From: Candidatus Omnitrophota bacterium
GTDB taxonomy: Bacteria; Omnitrophota; Gorgyraeia; 1-14-0-20-64-10
Direction: 5' to 3'
Length of the DNA stretch: 32,379 bases
Assembly: GCA_030651065.1 (NCBI GenBank)
Contig: JAUSCU010000108.1
Location: 1-32,379, forward strand
Positions 17,501 through 25,100 of this stretch are shown piece after piece. Under the pieces are notes generated by a model that was not told the origin of the DNA, ran no database searches, and saw only the letters and a program-made list of their open reading frames with translations. A program made the position numbers and the translations under genes. The first letter of the stretch is position 1, and every line of letters starts with the position of its first letter.

Positions 17501-18508
17501 CGGGCCCAGGGAATGCCCCTGGAGGAGGCGGTAGTCCAGGCCAGCCAGACCCGTTTGCGCCCGATCATCCTGACGGCCGGAACGACCATTGCCGGCTTGC
17601 TGCCTCTGAGTTTGGGATGGCAGCAAGGAGCGGAGCTCCAGATCCCGATGGGAATCACGATCATGTGGGGTCTGGCGATCTCCACCTTCCTGACGCTGGT
17701 CTATTTGCCGACCATCTATGTCGTGGGAGCCCATTTTTTTGAACAATTCTCATGGTTCGCTCCTCCCCCGGTTGAGCCTGCGATGGTCCACGGCTCCGCG
17801 GAGCCGGAGATGCCGGCGGCGGTGATGGCTGTCGCCTCCGCGCCGGTTTCGGTCACCTCGCCCGCCAACGATCTATGGCGGGCTTCACCAAGCCTTCCTC
17901 CGGAGATGCAGGAGATCCCCTCCGATTTCGGGGGTGAAGAAGCCGTGCCCGATAAGGCGGACTCCCCCCTCTTTTTCCTAGGGAGCTCTATCGGTCTTCC
18001 GGAGCCGTCAGAGCCCGCCACGGATCGTTGGCGGGAAGCCCTACCTCCTGTTGCTGATACGGTTGAGGAAACGCCCCTGCTCGAAGAGCCGGCGCCTACT
18101 CCCGAACCAGCGCTGGAACCGGCGCCGGAACCAGAGCCTTCACCCGAACCTCCGGTTTTGGAGGAAGAGCCGCGTGTCATTGAGCCTGAGCCCGCCAAAG
18201 ATCCTTGGCGGGAGCCGGGGCTGCCGCCGATCCTGCCTCCTTCGTTACCGTCCATAACCTCTCCCTCGCTCCCGCCGGCCGGATTTTCGCCGCCTCCTTT
18301 GCCGGCACCATCCGTACCGCTGAATCCCCGGCAGGAAAAATTGATCCAACATCTGAAGAAGCGGGGCCGCATCACACGGGTGGAATATGTGAATCTGACA
18401 GGCGCCTCTGTTCCGACAGCTGCCCGCGACCTTAAGGAGCTGGTGGACGCGGGACTGATCAAGGGGATCGGGCCGTTGGCGAAGGGAAGGTATTATGTCC
18501 TGGCCTGA
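14567..18508 (+). CDS. RND (HAE1/AcrB-family) efflux pump with proline-rich tail and C-terminal winged-helix domain
   Basis: A 1,313-residue protein about 250 residues longer than a usual RND pump. Residues 1 to about 1060 are the 12-helix proton-driven transporter with two porter domains. Asp429 (GMLVDAG) matches the proton-relay aspartate AcrB Asp407; the neighbouring acidic residue is absent and Asp966 (VVVDNGI) replaces AcrB Lys940. A charged insert (about 245-275, rich in Glu/Gln/Lys) sits in the first porter domain. The tail is a Pro/Glu linker with three D-x-W-R motifs each followed by LPP, then residues 1253-1313 form a winged helix (NPRQEKLIQHLKKRG, ITRVEYVNLTG, TAARDLKELVDAGLI, GRYYVLA). 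RND C-termini face the cytosol, so DNA binding is topologically possible. TTG start after GGAGGG; overlaps the second pump by 14 nt. Confidence 0.92.
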   Translation: MSWLQFSIKRPVTTVMVYLGVVLLGVIAWFRLPQELFPPITYPQLTIVTRYKDAAPEEIELLVTKPIEEVAGTVSGLRRISSISKEEISLVIAEFNWDTNMDFAGLGVREKIDLIKEKLPRGSDEPVVIKYNPFELPVLALNLTGDVTPHELLTIARKQVKNEIEKVEGVAAVNISGGLEREILVEVDQGRLQAANMPISHVVDGLSRANLNYPAGTIKEAFYEYLIRTIGEFSVVKEIPGITVSVDEQKENPEKELQRQQKESQGGPLEKEQGVAPRQRLVLLKDVATVKDTFREPESISRYNGQDNVSLNIQKQSGANTVQLAKKIKEEIEQIQLSLPPGVKLSVAYDQSLAISSAVNGVITEVAQGGVLAFLALYLILGSVWTALNVSLAIPISVLATIAVMYFSGMTVNVISMGGLALGIGMLVDAGIVVVENISRYREMGRPPAEAAVEGTSEVASAIAGSVLTTVVVFLPMIFVVGVAGQLFKELGYTVTISLMASWAISMTLTSLFASRIRSETGVRSPIEPLLKRIYRLDLGMVRWFLANRLVGATVMVALLIVSIFTLKGLDRETLPRVDQGQFILRVNLPPGTRLESTDKVAGRIERVLQATPEVRDVTITMGSSKEKRAEELLETLGSNQAQLLVNLWPRQQGWGSPAPGPHIRLRKTSDIVQELKDTLGREPLEGAVIEYLLQESIFKSAFTAGAPIVIEVKGSDLQKIEKLALQVQKKLEGVQGLYGVQTSMIPPSPETKVHVLKDRAATYHLSVSDIALTAQTAFKGFVASKFKEEGKEIDIRVRLRKEDRNDINKIRSLLIHSPLDLDVQLAEVAYLSVGKGPTEIRHLDQQRTILVSAQLFRRSLGETFDELNRLLAGIKLPPGYTAALTGENRQMQESFRSLVFALILSVLLVYMVMAAELESLWQPFLIMATIPMSLIGVALGLSVTHTPISVMSGLGLIILGGVVVDNGIVLIEFINHERAQGMPLEEAVVQASQTRLRPIILTAGTTIAGLLPLSLGWQQGAELQIPMGITIMWGLAISTFLTLVYLPTIYVVGAHFFEQFSWFAPPPVEPAMVHGSAEPEMPAAVMAVASAPVSVTSPANDLWRASPSLPPEMQEIPSDFGGEEAVPDKADSPLFFLGSSIGLPEPSEPATDRWREALPPVADTVEETPLLEEPAPTPEPALEPAPEPEPSPEPPVLEEEPRVIEPEPAKDPWREPGLPPILPPSLPSITSPSLPPAGFSPPPLPAPSVPLNPRQEKLIQHLKKRGRITRVEYVNLTGASVPTAARDLKELVDAGLIKGIGPLAKGRYYVLA
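18323..18505 (+). other. Winged helix-turn-helix domain fused to the RND pump C-terminus
   Basis: This in-frame segment encodes the last 61 residues of the first RND pump. It matches the small wHTH found at the end of Fic-family and RecG-like/ATPase regulators: a leading NPRQ, a helix, ITRxEYVNLTG as the turn, TAARDLKELV as the recognition helix, and a basic wing ending GRYYVLA. It is part of the same reading frame, with no stop or new ribosome site before it. Confidence 0.85.
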
Positions 18509-21500
18509 GTTTTCTATCCGCCGGCCGATCACGATCCTGATGCTTTGCGTGGCGATGGCCCTCCTGGGCAGCATCGCGATCACCCAGCTTCCGATTGAGC
18601 TGTACCCCAATTTCAGCTTCGGCGACATCCAGATCATCATCGATGTCCGGGGCGGCATGCCGCCTGAGGAAGTCGAGAACCAGATTGCCCGCCCGATCGA
18701 GGAAACGGTGGGCGACGTCACCCACATGAAAGACATGATCTCGATCTCCGAGGAGGCCCGCTGCCGCGTCGTTCTCACCTTTGAACCCGGCACCGATATG
18801 GATTTTGCCGGTTTGGAAGTTCGTGAGAAGTTCTCCAAAGTTCGCTCCAAGCTGCCGAAGGAGATTGAGAAACCGGTCATCGCGAAGTTCAACCAGGAGG
18901 ATGCCCCGATCCTGGTCATGGCAGTCACGGCGCTTGCCTACACGCCGGAGATGCTGCGCCGTCTGGTGGATGAAGAAATCAAGGACCGGATCATGCGGGC
19001 TGAGGGGGTGGCGAACGTCGAGATCGGCGGCGGCCGGGAGCGGAAGATCCTGGTGGAGATTGATCTGGCCAAGCTGCAGTCCTTCCGGCTGCCGCTTGAC
19101 CGGGTGACCCGCCTGCTCAACGTCAGCAACCTCAACCTTCTGGCGGGGGAGGTGGACCGCTCCCGCAATAAATATCTGATCCGGGCGATGGGGGAGTTCC
19201 AATCGCTGCAGGATATCGAGAACCTGGGGGTGGCGGTCACCGCCAGCCGATCGATCATCCGGCTTAAGGATGTCGCCACGGTAAAGGATTCCTTCCTCGA
19301 AGCCACCAGCTACGCCCGGGTCAACGCGCTGCCGGTGGTCTCCCTCTACATCCAAAAGGAGACCACGGCCAACACGGTCAAGGTAGCCCAGAACGTGATG
19401 GAGGCGCTCGACGAGATACAGAAAGACCCGAGGCTGCCGCGGGAGCTGCGCTTCATCATCACGCACGATCAGTCGGTGCAGATCAAGCGGGCCATCGAGC
19501 TGGTCGGGTCGGCGCTGGTCAGCGGCGGGACGCTCGCGGTCCTGGTGCTGGGGGCTTTCTTTGCCACGCACCGGGTGCCCCAACTGCTCTTCATCCCGGC
19601 CGCGCTGGTGATCACGGTACTCTCGGTGTTCACCTACCGGTACGGGAACATCCCGGTGACGGCCATCAACCTGGGGATCAACCTGTTCCTGGGCGCTCTG
19701 CTGGCGCTGGCGATCTGCTGGAAACATCTGCGGCTGACGCTGATTGCCGCGGTGGCAATCCCGGTGGCGACCATCGTGACGTTCGGCTTCATGTTCTTCC
19801 TGAACCTGGCCGCTAAAAAGCTCAACTTCATGAACCTGACGCTGAACATCATGACGCTGGGAGGGCTGGCACTCGGTGTGGGCATGCTGGTGGACAACGC
19901 AGTCGTCGTGCTGGACAACATCCTCAAGCGCCGGGCGGCGGGCGAGTCCCCCCGTCAGGCGGCGGGCAAGGGCGCCTCCCAGATGATGCTGGCCATCGTC
20001 TCCTCCACGATCTCCAGCATCATCGTGTTCCTGCCGATCGTCTTCATCAACAAGGAGATCCGGATCCTGTACATCGGACTGGCGTTGACGATCTGCTTCT
20101 CTCTTCTGGCCTCCCTCTGGGTGGCGCTGACCGTGGTGCCCTTGCTGGCCTCCCGGCTCTCCTTCCCGGTGATCGTCTCCGTCCGCCGGCCGCTTAAGAT
20201 CCGCACGCAATACCGCCGCTTCATCAGCGCGGTCCTGCGCTGGCGCTGGCTAGCCGGGGTTTTCGTGCTGTTCCTGCTCGTCGCCGGATGGCAGATCTAC
20301 AGCTCGATCCCGAAAGAGTTCCTGGGGACCGCCGAGGCGGAAGATTTCACGGTCTTCGTGGAACTGCCCAGCGGCGCCAAACTGGAGATCTCCGACCAGG
20401 CGGTGGGCAAGCTGGAGAAGGTGCTCAACGAGGTGCCGGAAATCAAGTCAGTCTCTTCCCGGATCGAGAAGTGGTCCTCCAAGATCTACGTCAAGCTGCA
20501 CCCGCTTGCCCAACGGACCCGCTCCACGAAGGACGTGATGGACTCGCTGCGCCCGCAGGTGGAGGAGATCGAGCGGGGGTTCCGGGAGGCCTTCATCTAT
20601 TTCGAAGAGCCCCACGAAGTTGAGTCGAACGAGGTGATCGTGGAGATTTACGGCTGGAACTACGAGATCCTGAACCAGCTGGCCGTGGAGATGCTGAAAC
20701 GGATGCAGCAGGTGCCGGGTCTCACCGACCTCAAGATCCGCTGGCGGCGCGGCCGGCCGGAGTGGCTGGTCAAGGTGGATAAGCTGAAGGCGGCCCAGCA
20801 TGGGCTCTCGGTGGATGACGTCGCCCAGGCGCTGCACGCCGAGATGCGGGGTTTAAGGGCCACGCTGTACCACACCGAGTCGAACGAGGTGGAAGTGGTG
20901 ACCCGCCTCCAGGAGGCGGACCGGGCCACGCTGGATAAGCTCAGACGCCTGAGCTTTACGCTTCCGGACCGGACCGTGGTGTCGCTGGAGCAGATCGCCC
21001 GGCTGGAACCGGCGATTGGACCCTCCAAGGTCTGGCGTAAGAATAAGCAGAGGATGATCCAGGTGAGCACCAACCGGGGGCGCTACGCGTTTGGAGAGGC
21101 GGCCCAGAAGGTGTACGGAGCGATCCAGGAGATGCCGTTTCCAGAGGATTACTACTGGCGGTTCGGCTCCAACTACTGGAAGCTGATCCAGAACCAGAAG
21201 GAGCTGAGCTTTGCCCTGGTCCTTTCTCTGGCGCTGATCTTCCTAGTTCTAGCCTCCTTGTTTGAGTCCCTGCTGCAGCCGCTGATCATCATGGCAGAGG
21301 TCCCATTGGGGGCTTTTGGTGCTTTCCTCACCTTGAAAATAGCCCACATGGCGCTGAACGTCGGAGCCCTAATGGGTGTGATACTGTTGGGTGGGATCGT
21401 GGTGAATAAGTCGATCATTCTGGTAGATGAAATCAACCGTCTCAGGGCAGGGGGAATGCGCACAAAGAGAGCGGTGATCACTGCCACCCAGAGCCGGGTC

Positions 21501-21734
21501 AGGCCGATCGCCATCACATCGCTTACCTCCATCCTGGGGCTCCTTCCGCTGGCTTTGAGCCGGACTGAGGAGTCCAGTCTTTGGGCCCCTATGTCCCTGG
21601 TAGTCATCGGGGGCATGGCCTTTTCAACCCTCATGACCCCGTTCGTGGTTCCCAGCCTTTACCTGGTCCTGGAGGATGTGAAACGGTTCGTTAGAAAGGT
21701 GATACGGTTCAAAATCAGCCCAATTCGTAAGTAG
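18495..21734 (+). CDS. Second RND (HAE1-family) efflux pump with enlarged membrane domain
   Basis: A 1,079-residue inner-membrane pump homologous to the preceding one; both begin MSW-x2-FSI-x-RP. Asp467 (GMLVDNA) is the proton-relay aspartate, and Asn971/Lys972 (VVNKS) lie at the TM10 position. Compared with the first pump, the distance from the start of TM2 to this aspartate is 124 rather than 60 residues. The additional 64 residues (about 343-406) add about two hydrophobic helices and look like an extra TM2-TM3-like pair before the normal block LRLTLIAAVAIPV. The predicted total is 14 rather than 12 membrane helices. The gene starts within the wHTH codons of the upstream gene after GGGAAGG. 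The two pumps may form a heteromeric complex like MdtBC (inference). Confidence 0.92.
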   Translation: MSWPEFSIRRPITILMLCVAMALLGSIAITQLPIELYPNFSFGDIQIIIDVRGGMPPEEVENQIARPIEETVGDVTHMKDMISISEEARCRVVLTFEPGTDMDFAGLEVREKFSKVRSKLPKEIEKPVIAKFNQEDAPILVMAVTALAYTPEMLRRLVDEEIKDRIMRAEGVANVEIGGGRERKILVEIDLAKLQSFRLPLDRVTRLLNVSNLNLLAGEVDRSRNKYLIRAMGEFQSLQDIENLGVAVTASRSIIRLKDVATVKDSFLEATSYARVNALPVVSLYIQKETTANTVKVAQNVMEALDEIQKDPRLPRELRFIITHDQSVQIKRAIELVGSALVSGGTLAVLVLGAFFATHRVPQLLFIPAALVITVLSVFTYRYGNIPVTAINLGINLFLGALLALAICWKHLRLTLIAAVAIPVATIVTFGFMFFLNLAAKKLNFMNLTLNIMTLGGLALGVGMLVDNAVVVLDNILKRRAAGESPRQAAGKGASQMMLAIVSSTISSIIVFLPIVFINKEIRILYIGLALTICFSLLASLWVALTVVPLLASRLSFPVIVSVRRPLKIRTQYRRFISAVLRWRWLAGVFVLFLLVAGWQIYSSIPKEFLGTAEAEDFTVFVELPSGAKLEISDQAVGKLEKVLNEVPEIKSVSSRIEKWSSKIYVKLHPLAQRTRSTKDVMDSLRPQVEEIERGFREAFIYFEEPHEVESNEVIVEIYGWNYEILNQLAVEMLKRMQQVPGLTDLKIRWRRGRPEWLVKVDKLKAAQHGLSVDDVAQALHAEMRGLRATLYHTESNEVEVVTRLQEADRATLDKLRRLSFTLPDRTVVSLEQIARLEPAIGPSKVWRKNKQRMIQVSTNRGRYAFGEAAQKVYGAIQEMPFPEDYYWRFGSNYWKLIQNQKELSFALVLSLALIFLVLASLFESLLQPLIIMAEVPLGAFGAFLTLKIAHMALNVGALMGVILLGGIVVNKSIILVDEINRLRAGGMRTKRAVITATQSRVRPIAITSLTSILGLLPLALSRTEESSLWAPMSLVVIGGMAFSTLMTPFVVPSLYLVLEDVKRFVRKVIRFKISPIRK

Positions 21735-21757
21735 AGATTAATATCTAGAACATACTG

Positions 21758-21787
21758 TTGACAGCATAGAAAGAGTGGTGGTAATCT
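21758..21787 (+). promoter_or_regulatory. Putative sigma70 promoter for the giant gene
   Basis: TTGACA (21758-21763) and TAATCT (21782-21787) are separated by 18 nt. The predicted transcript starts near 21794 and would carry an untranslated leader of about 315 nt before the GTG at 22109. Confidence 0.6.
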
Positions 21788-21806
21788 TAAGGTGGAGACT
21801 ATTTGA

Positions 21807-22112
21807 ATGAAACCTTTAATCCCTTTTACAATACAGGGCTTGTTTTGGCGCTTTTGGGGTCAATTTTGCGCCTACAAAGAAATTACATTGCAAAAGAATT
21901 TAACCTTGATTTCTTATCATGATCGAAGGTATCATTTAGTCGCAGGTGCTAATTGTCAGAGTGCCTGTTTAAACTATCTCCCCGATAGAGGCAACCTCGC
22001 CGTAAGGCGGGGTAGAGTAGCTCCGGTAGCAGAGTCGTCTCCCCGTGTGGGGAGAGTAATTCTGTTTTGCCGGGCTGGCCTGGGGAGTGGAGTTGACCGG
22101 ACAGCTCGGTGA
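21807..22112 (+). CDS. Possible upstream ORF translationally coupled to the giant gene
   Basis: A 101-codon ORF with a GGTGGAG ribosome site 9 nt before its ATG. Its TGA (22110-22112) overlaps the GTG of the giant gene in a GTGA arrangement. That geometry is typical of translational coupling, and the giant gene has no well-placed Shine-Dalgarno of its own. Against it: the peptide resembles no known family, its second half is encoded by the hairpin-rich segment and is Arg/Gly-rich, and the predicted transcript start trims part of the ribosome site. It may be a leader peptide or a chance ORF over a structured RNA. Confidence 0.3.
   Translation: MKPLIPFTIQGLFWRFWGQFCAYKEITLQKNLTLISYHDRRYHLVAGANCQSACLNYLPDRGNLAVRRGRVAPVAESSPRVGRVILFCRAGLGSGVDRTAR
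21974..22055 (+). ncRNA. Candidate structured leader RNA (successive short hairpins)
   Basis: Direct pairing shows CTATC(21974-21978)/GATAG(21984-21988) with loop TCCCC; CCTCGCC(21995-22001)/GGCGGGG(22006-22012) closed by a GTAA (GNRA-type) tetraloop; and TCTCCCC(22038-22044)/GGGGAGA(22049-22055) with loop GTGT. GAGG(21988-21991)/CCTC(21995-21998) is an alternative to the second stem. The TCCCC loop could pair with GGGGA at 22049-22053, giving a pseudoknot or switch. No known riboswitch consensus was recognised. Confidence 0.4.
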
Positions 22113-25100
22113 GAAAAAAAGACCTCTACGATAAAAGCGAAACAACTGGTGCCGAGGGAGCGATCCTGGAATGGAACGCCCCCCGGCGGCGTCCCATCCT
22201 CAAGTTTGTCTCGTCGGTTACCTGCTTTACCTTCATCCTGACCCAGCTCCCGATCCACGCGTACGCCCTGCCTCGCATGCAGCCAGTGGACTCCACGAAC
22301 CTCGTCAACGGCGTCAATAGTGTTTCCAACCTCGCTTTTCAGGAGGAGCGGGCCCAGATGCTGCGCAGGCGGATGGAGGATCTGGGGAAGGTGCAGCGGG
22401 CCGTGGAGGTGGGGTGGCTGACCACCAGCGGTTCTTTCAGCCAGAGCCTCCAGATCTTGGGAGCGGACATCAATCGGGGAGCCGAGTTCCTGCAGCGGAC
22501 CTGGGACCAGGGGGTCAACCGGGTCCAGGAGTTGGCCGGTGTGGTGGCCGGCCCGAACAATACCGGAACGATCGAGTTCAATTACATGCCGATCAAGCAG
22601 GAAGGGGGCAAGCCGATGATGCTCTACTTCCGCAACGGCCTGACCTCGCGGGTCATCGGGGAGAAGACCAAGGACGGTTACCAGGACACCTTCAACATGA
22701 AATATCACAGCAACCGGCTCCTCTCTTCCTACGAATCCATGGAGTACAAGGAGATGCCGGGTCTTCTGGGTGGGAGGCTGATCCTCCGCACAACGAAGTG
22801 GACCGGCGACTGGCTGCCCGGTTCCATGTTCTACGCGAGCTCCGAGACCCAGGCGGTTCGCCAGATCAACCAGGAGAGGATCGAGACCACCGGCTTCAAC
22901 ACCTGGACTGAAGCGGATGTGGACCGCCTCCAGACAAAACTGACGGATATGGAGTCCAAGATCACCTCTGCCGCGGAGCTGGCCTGGGTGGTGGCGATGC
23001 GGCAGGCCCTCTCCACGGGCGCGATCGGCGCGGGTGTGACCTCGGAGGTCACCTCGATCACCGAGCGGAACTACAAGAAGCACGACCGGAGCCGGCCGCT
23101 GGAGTGGAGCCAGAAGCTGACCGATCCCACCGGCGTGGTCGAGTCCAACGTGGTGGTGACCTACAAGGGGCCGAAGGAGAACAACCTCACTTCCTATATT
23201 GAAGAGGGGACCCGGAAGAGCCTGTTTATCAGCGAGGCTGATTTTGAACTGTATCAGGAGTGGATGGGAGAGATCCTGGGCAATCCGGACGCCGGGCGGG
23301 AAGAGCGCTCCGCGGCTGAGCGGCTGGCCGGAATGGTGGCGCGCGGCGAGATCGGCCCCGGCACCACGGTGCAGACCGGTTTCCGGGTGGAGCGGACCTA
23401 CCTGGATTACTCGCCGAAAAATGACCCCCTTCATTACAAGGAGAAGCGTACCTCCAGCGACAGTTCGGTGGTGACCGAGTCTGAAGTGAAGATCGAATAC
23501 GACACGGACCGGCAGGTCAAGCGCCAGGAGGAGAGCCGGACGGAGGTGGGGCATTATACGGTGCGGGACGTGGACGCCTTTTGGGAGGCTTTGCGGGAGA
23601 TCGAGGAGCGCAGCCCCGAACAGGTGACCTCCGCGGAGGGCCAGTTCGCGGCCGACCTGCGGTTCAAGTTGGAGACCGGAGAGATCGGGGAAGGAAGGAT
23701 CTTCTCGCGGGAGATTCAGGTGGTCCGGGAAGGGTTCCTCTACGGCGATTCGATGCAGGCGGTGGAGTGGGACCAGACCACGGTCATCGGCGGCACCACG
23801 CTGAAAGAGAAGGTCCTCACCTACCAGAATGACGCGCAAGGGCGCAGCCTCGAGCTTTTGACCCTTTCAGATGAGCAGACCGCTTACACCGATAAGGACC
23901 GGGAGAACTTACGCCGCCGGGCGCAGGAGGTCTTCTCCGATCCGGACACGACCGACGCGGCCCGCGACGCCGCGCGGGAGACGCTGGCGGCGCTCGACAG
24001 CGGCGTCGCGATGCCGTCGGTATTCCGCCGCAGCTCGGTGCGGTACGAAGGGGACATCCGCTACAACGCGGCCGGCCTGAGGATCCAGTACACACGCCAG
24101 AGCACCTCGAATTCCGACAAGCTGTTGACGGTGGAGGAGGTCGGCGGGACCGTCTACGACACCCGCGGACGGGAATTGAGCTCGCTGCGCAAGGTTCAGA
24201 GGATCGGGACGGACAGCCGAAACGCCTACCTGCTGGAGGACGGCAAGGAGATAACGCCGGAAATCCTGCGCACGCTGCTGGAAGCCTTCTCGAGTGGCGG
24301 CGATCCGGTGACGATCCAGAACCTGATGGACCGGGGGCTGCTAACGGCCACCGACGCTTCCGGCACCGAGATGAGGGAAGAAGAGATCGAGGCGATGCTC
24401 CGGGCCCATCCGGTGAGCATTGAGGGGGCGCCCGGCAGCCGGCCCAGTACCCTGCAAGAGGTGATGGATTTGACGGATGATGCCGACCGGCCCCTGCTTC
24501 GCGTCATGGGCGCCGACGGTTTGGAGATGACCGAAAGGGACGTGTCGGCCTTGCTGAGCCGGGAATCCCGGCCGGCCCACGTGGCCACGATCGATGAGCT
24601 GGTTGAGAAAGGGGTCCTTCGGCTGGAATCGATGCCGATGACGATGAACCAGCACAGCGCGGTGGACCGGTACGGCGCCCAGTACGACGACATGGGCCGG
24701 CTGATCGGGGTCACCGAAGAAACTACCGATCCCGCGACCAACTTGAGGAACCTCACCCGGATTTACGGCACCACCTATGATTCCGAGAGCCGGCAGGATT
24801 CCTCGGTGACGGCTTCCCGGCAATATGGTGAGTCGGTCCGGATGATGCTGTTCCGGGCCGGCAGCGACCAGGAGCTCGATGCCTTGGAGTTGCATGACAT
24901 GATCCAGCAAAACGGCCTCTCGCTTGGGGTTCTGATGCTGCGGGGGATGATTGAGCGCAGGGAGGCGACGGGGGAGCTGGACCAGACCACCACCACTTAC
25001 CGGAAAGCGACCCGCTATTATGACTCCAACCTCGCGGAAGGGTTCTCCGACGCCGTTAGCACGAAGGGCTTCGGCGCGGACGGGATCACGGAAGAGACCC

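Larger units (their letters stand above)
21735..22108 (+). promoter_or_regulatory. 374-nt leader region of the giant gene: AT-richer promoter zone then hairpin-rich segment
   Basis: The first about 235 nt are visibly richer in A and T than the rest of the window and hold the promoter at 21758-21787, plus a weaker alternative (TTGATT 21906-21911, 18 nt, TATCAT 21930-21935). The last about 135 nt are GC-rich and carry several short hairpins. No rho-independent terminator for the efflux operon is evident. A possible upstream ORF spans most of the region. Confidence 0.6.

Noticed and set aside
18459-20210. 583-codon minus-strand frame opposite the second RND pump
   Set aside because: The sense strand is a clear RND transporter; the antisense product is Arg/His/Gln-rich noise.
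21985-22070. Cyclic di-GMP-I (GEMM) riboswitch
   Set aside because: A GGCAACC segment, a GNRA-capped stem and a CTCCGG segment look similar at first glance, but the conserved ACGCAAAGC core is missing.
22038-22070. Rho-independent terminator at the third leader hairpin
   Set aside because: The 7-bp stem is not followed by a T tract (GTAATTCTGTTTTG), and the giant gene begins just downstream on the same strand.
21974-23839. 621-codon minus-strand frame covering the leader and the start of the giant gene
   Set aside because: His/Arg/Leu-rich shadow with no motif; it conflicts with the signal peptide and modules read on the plus strand.
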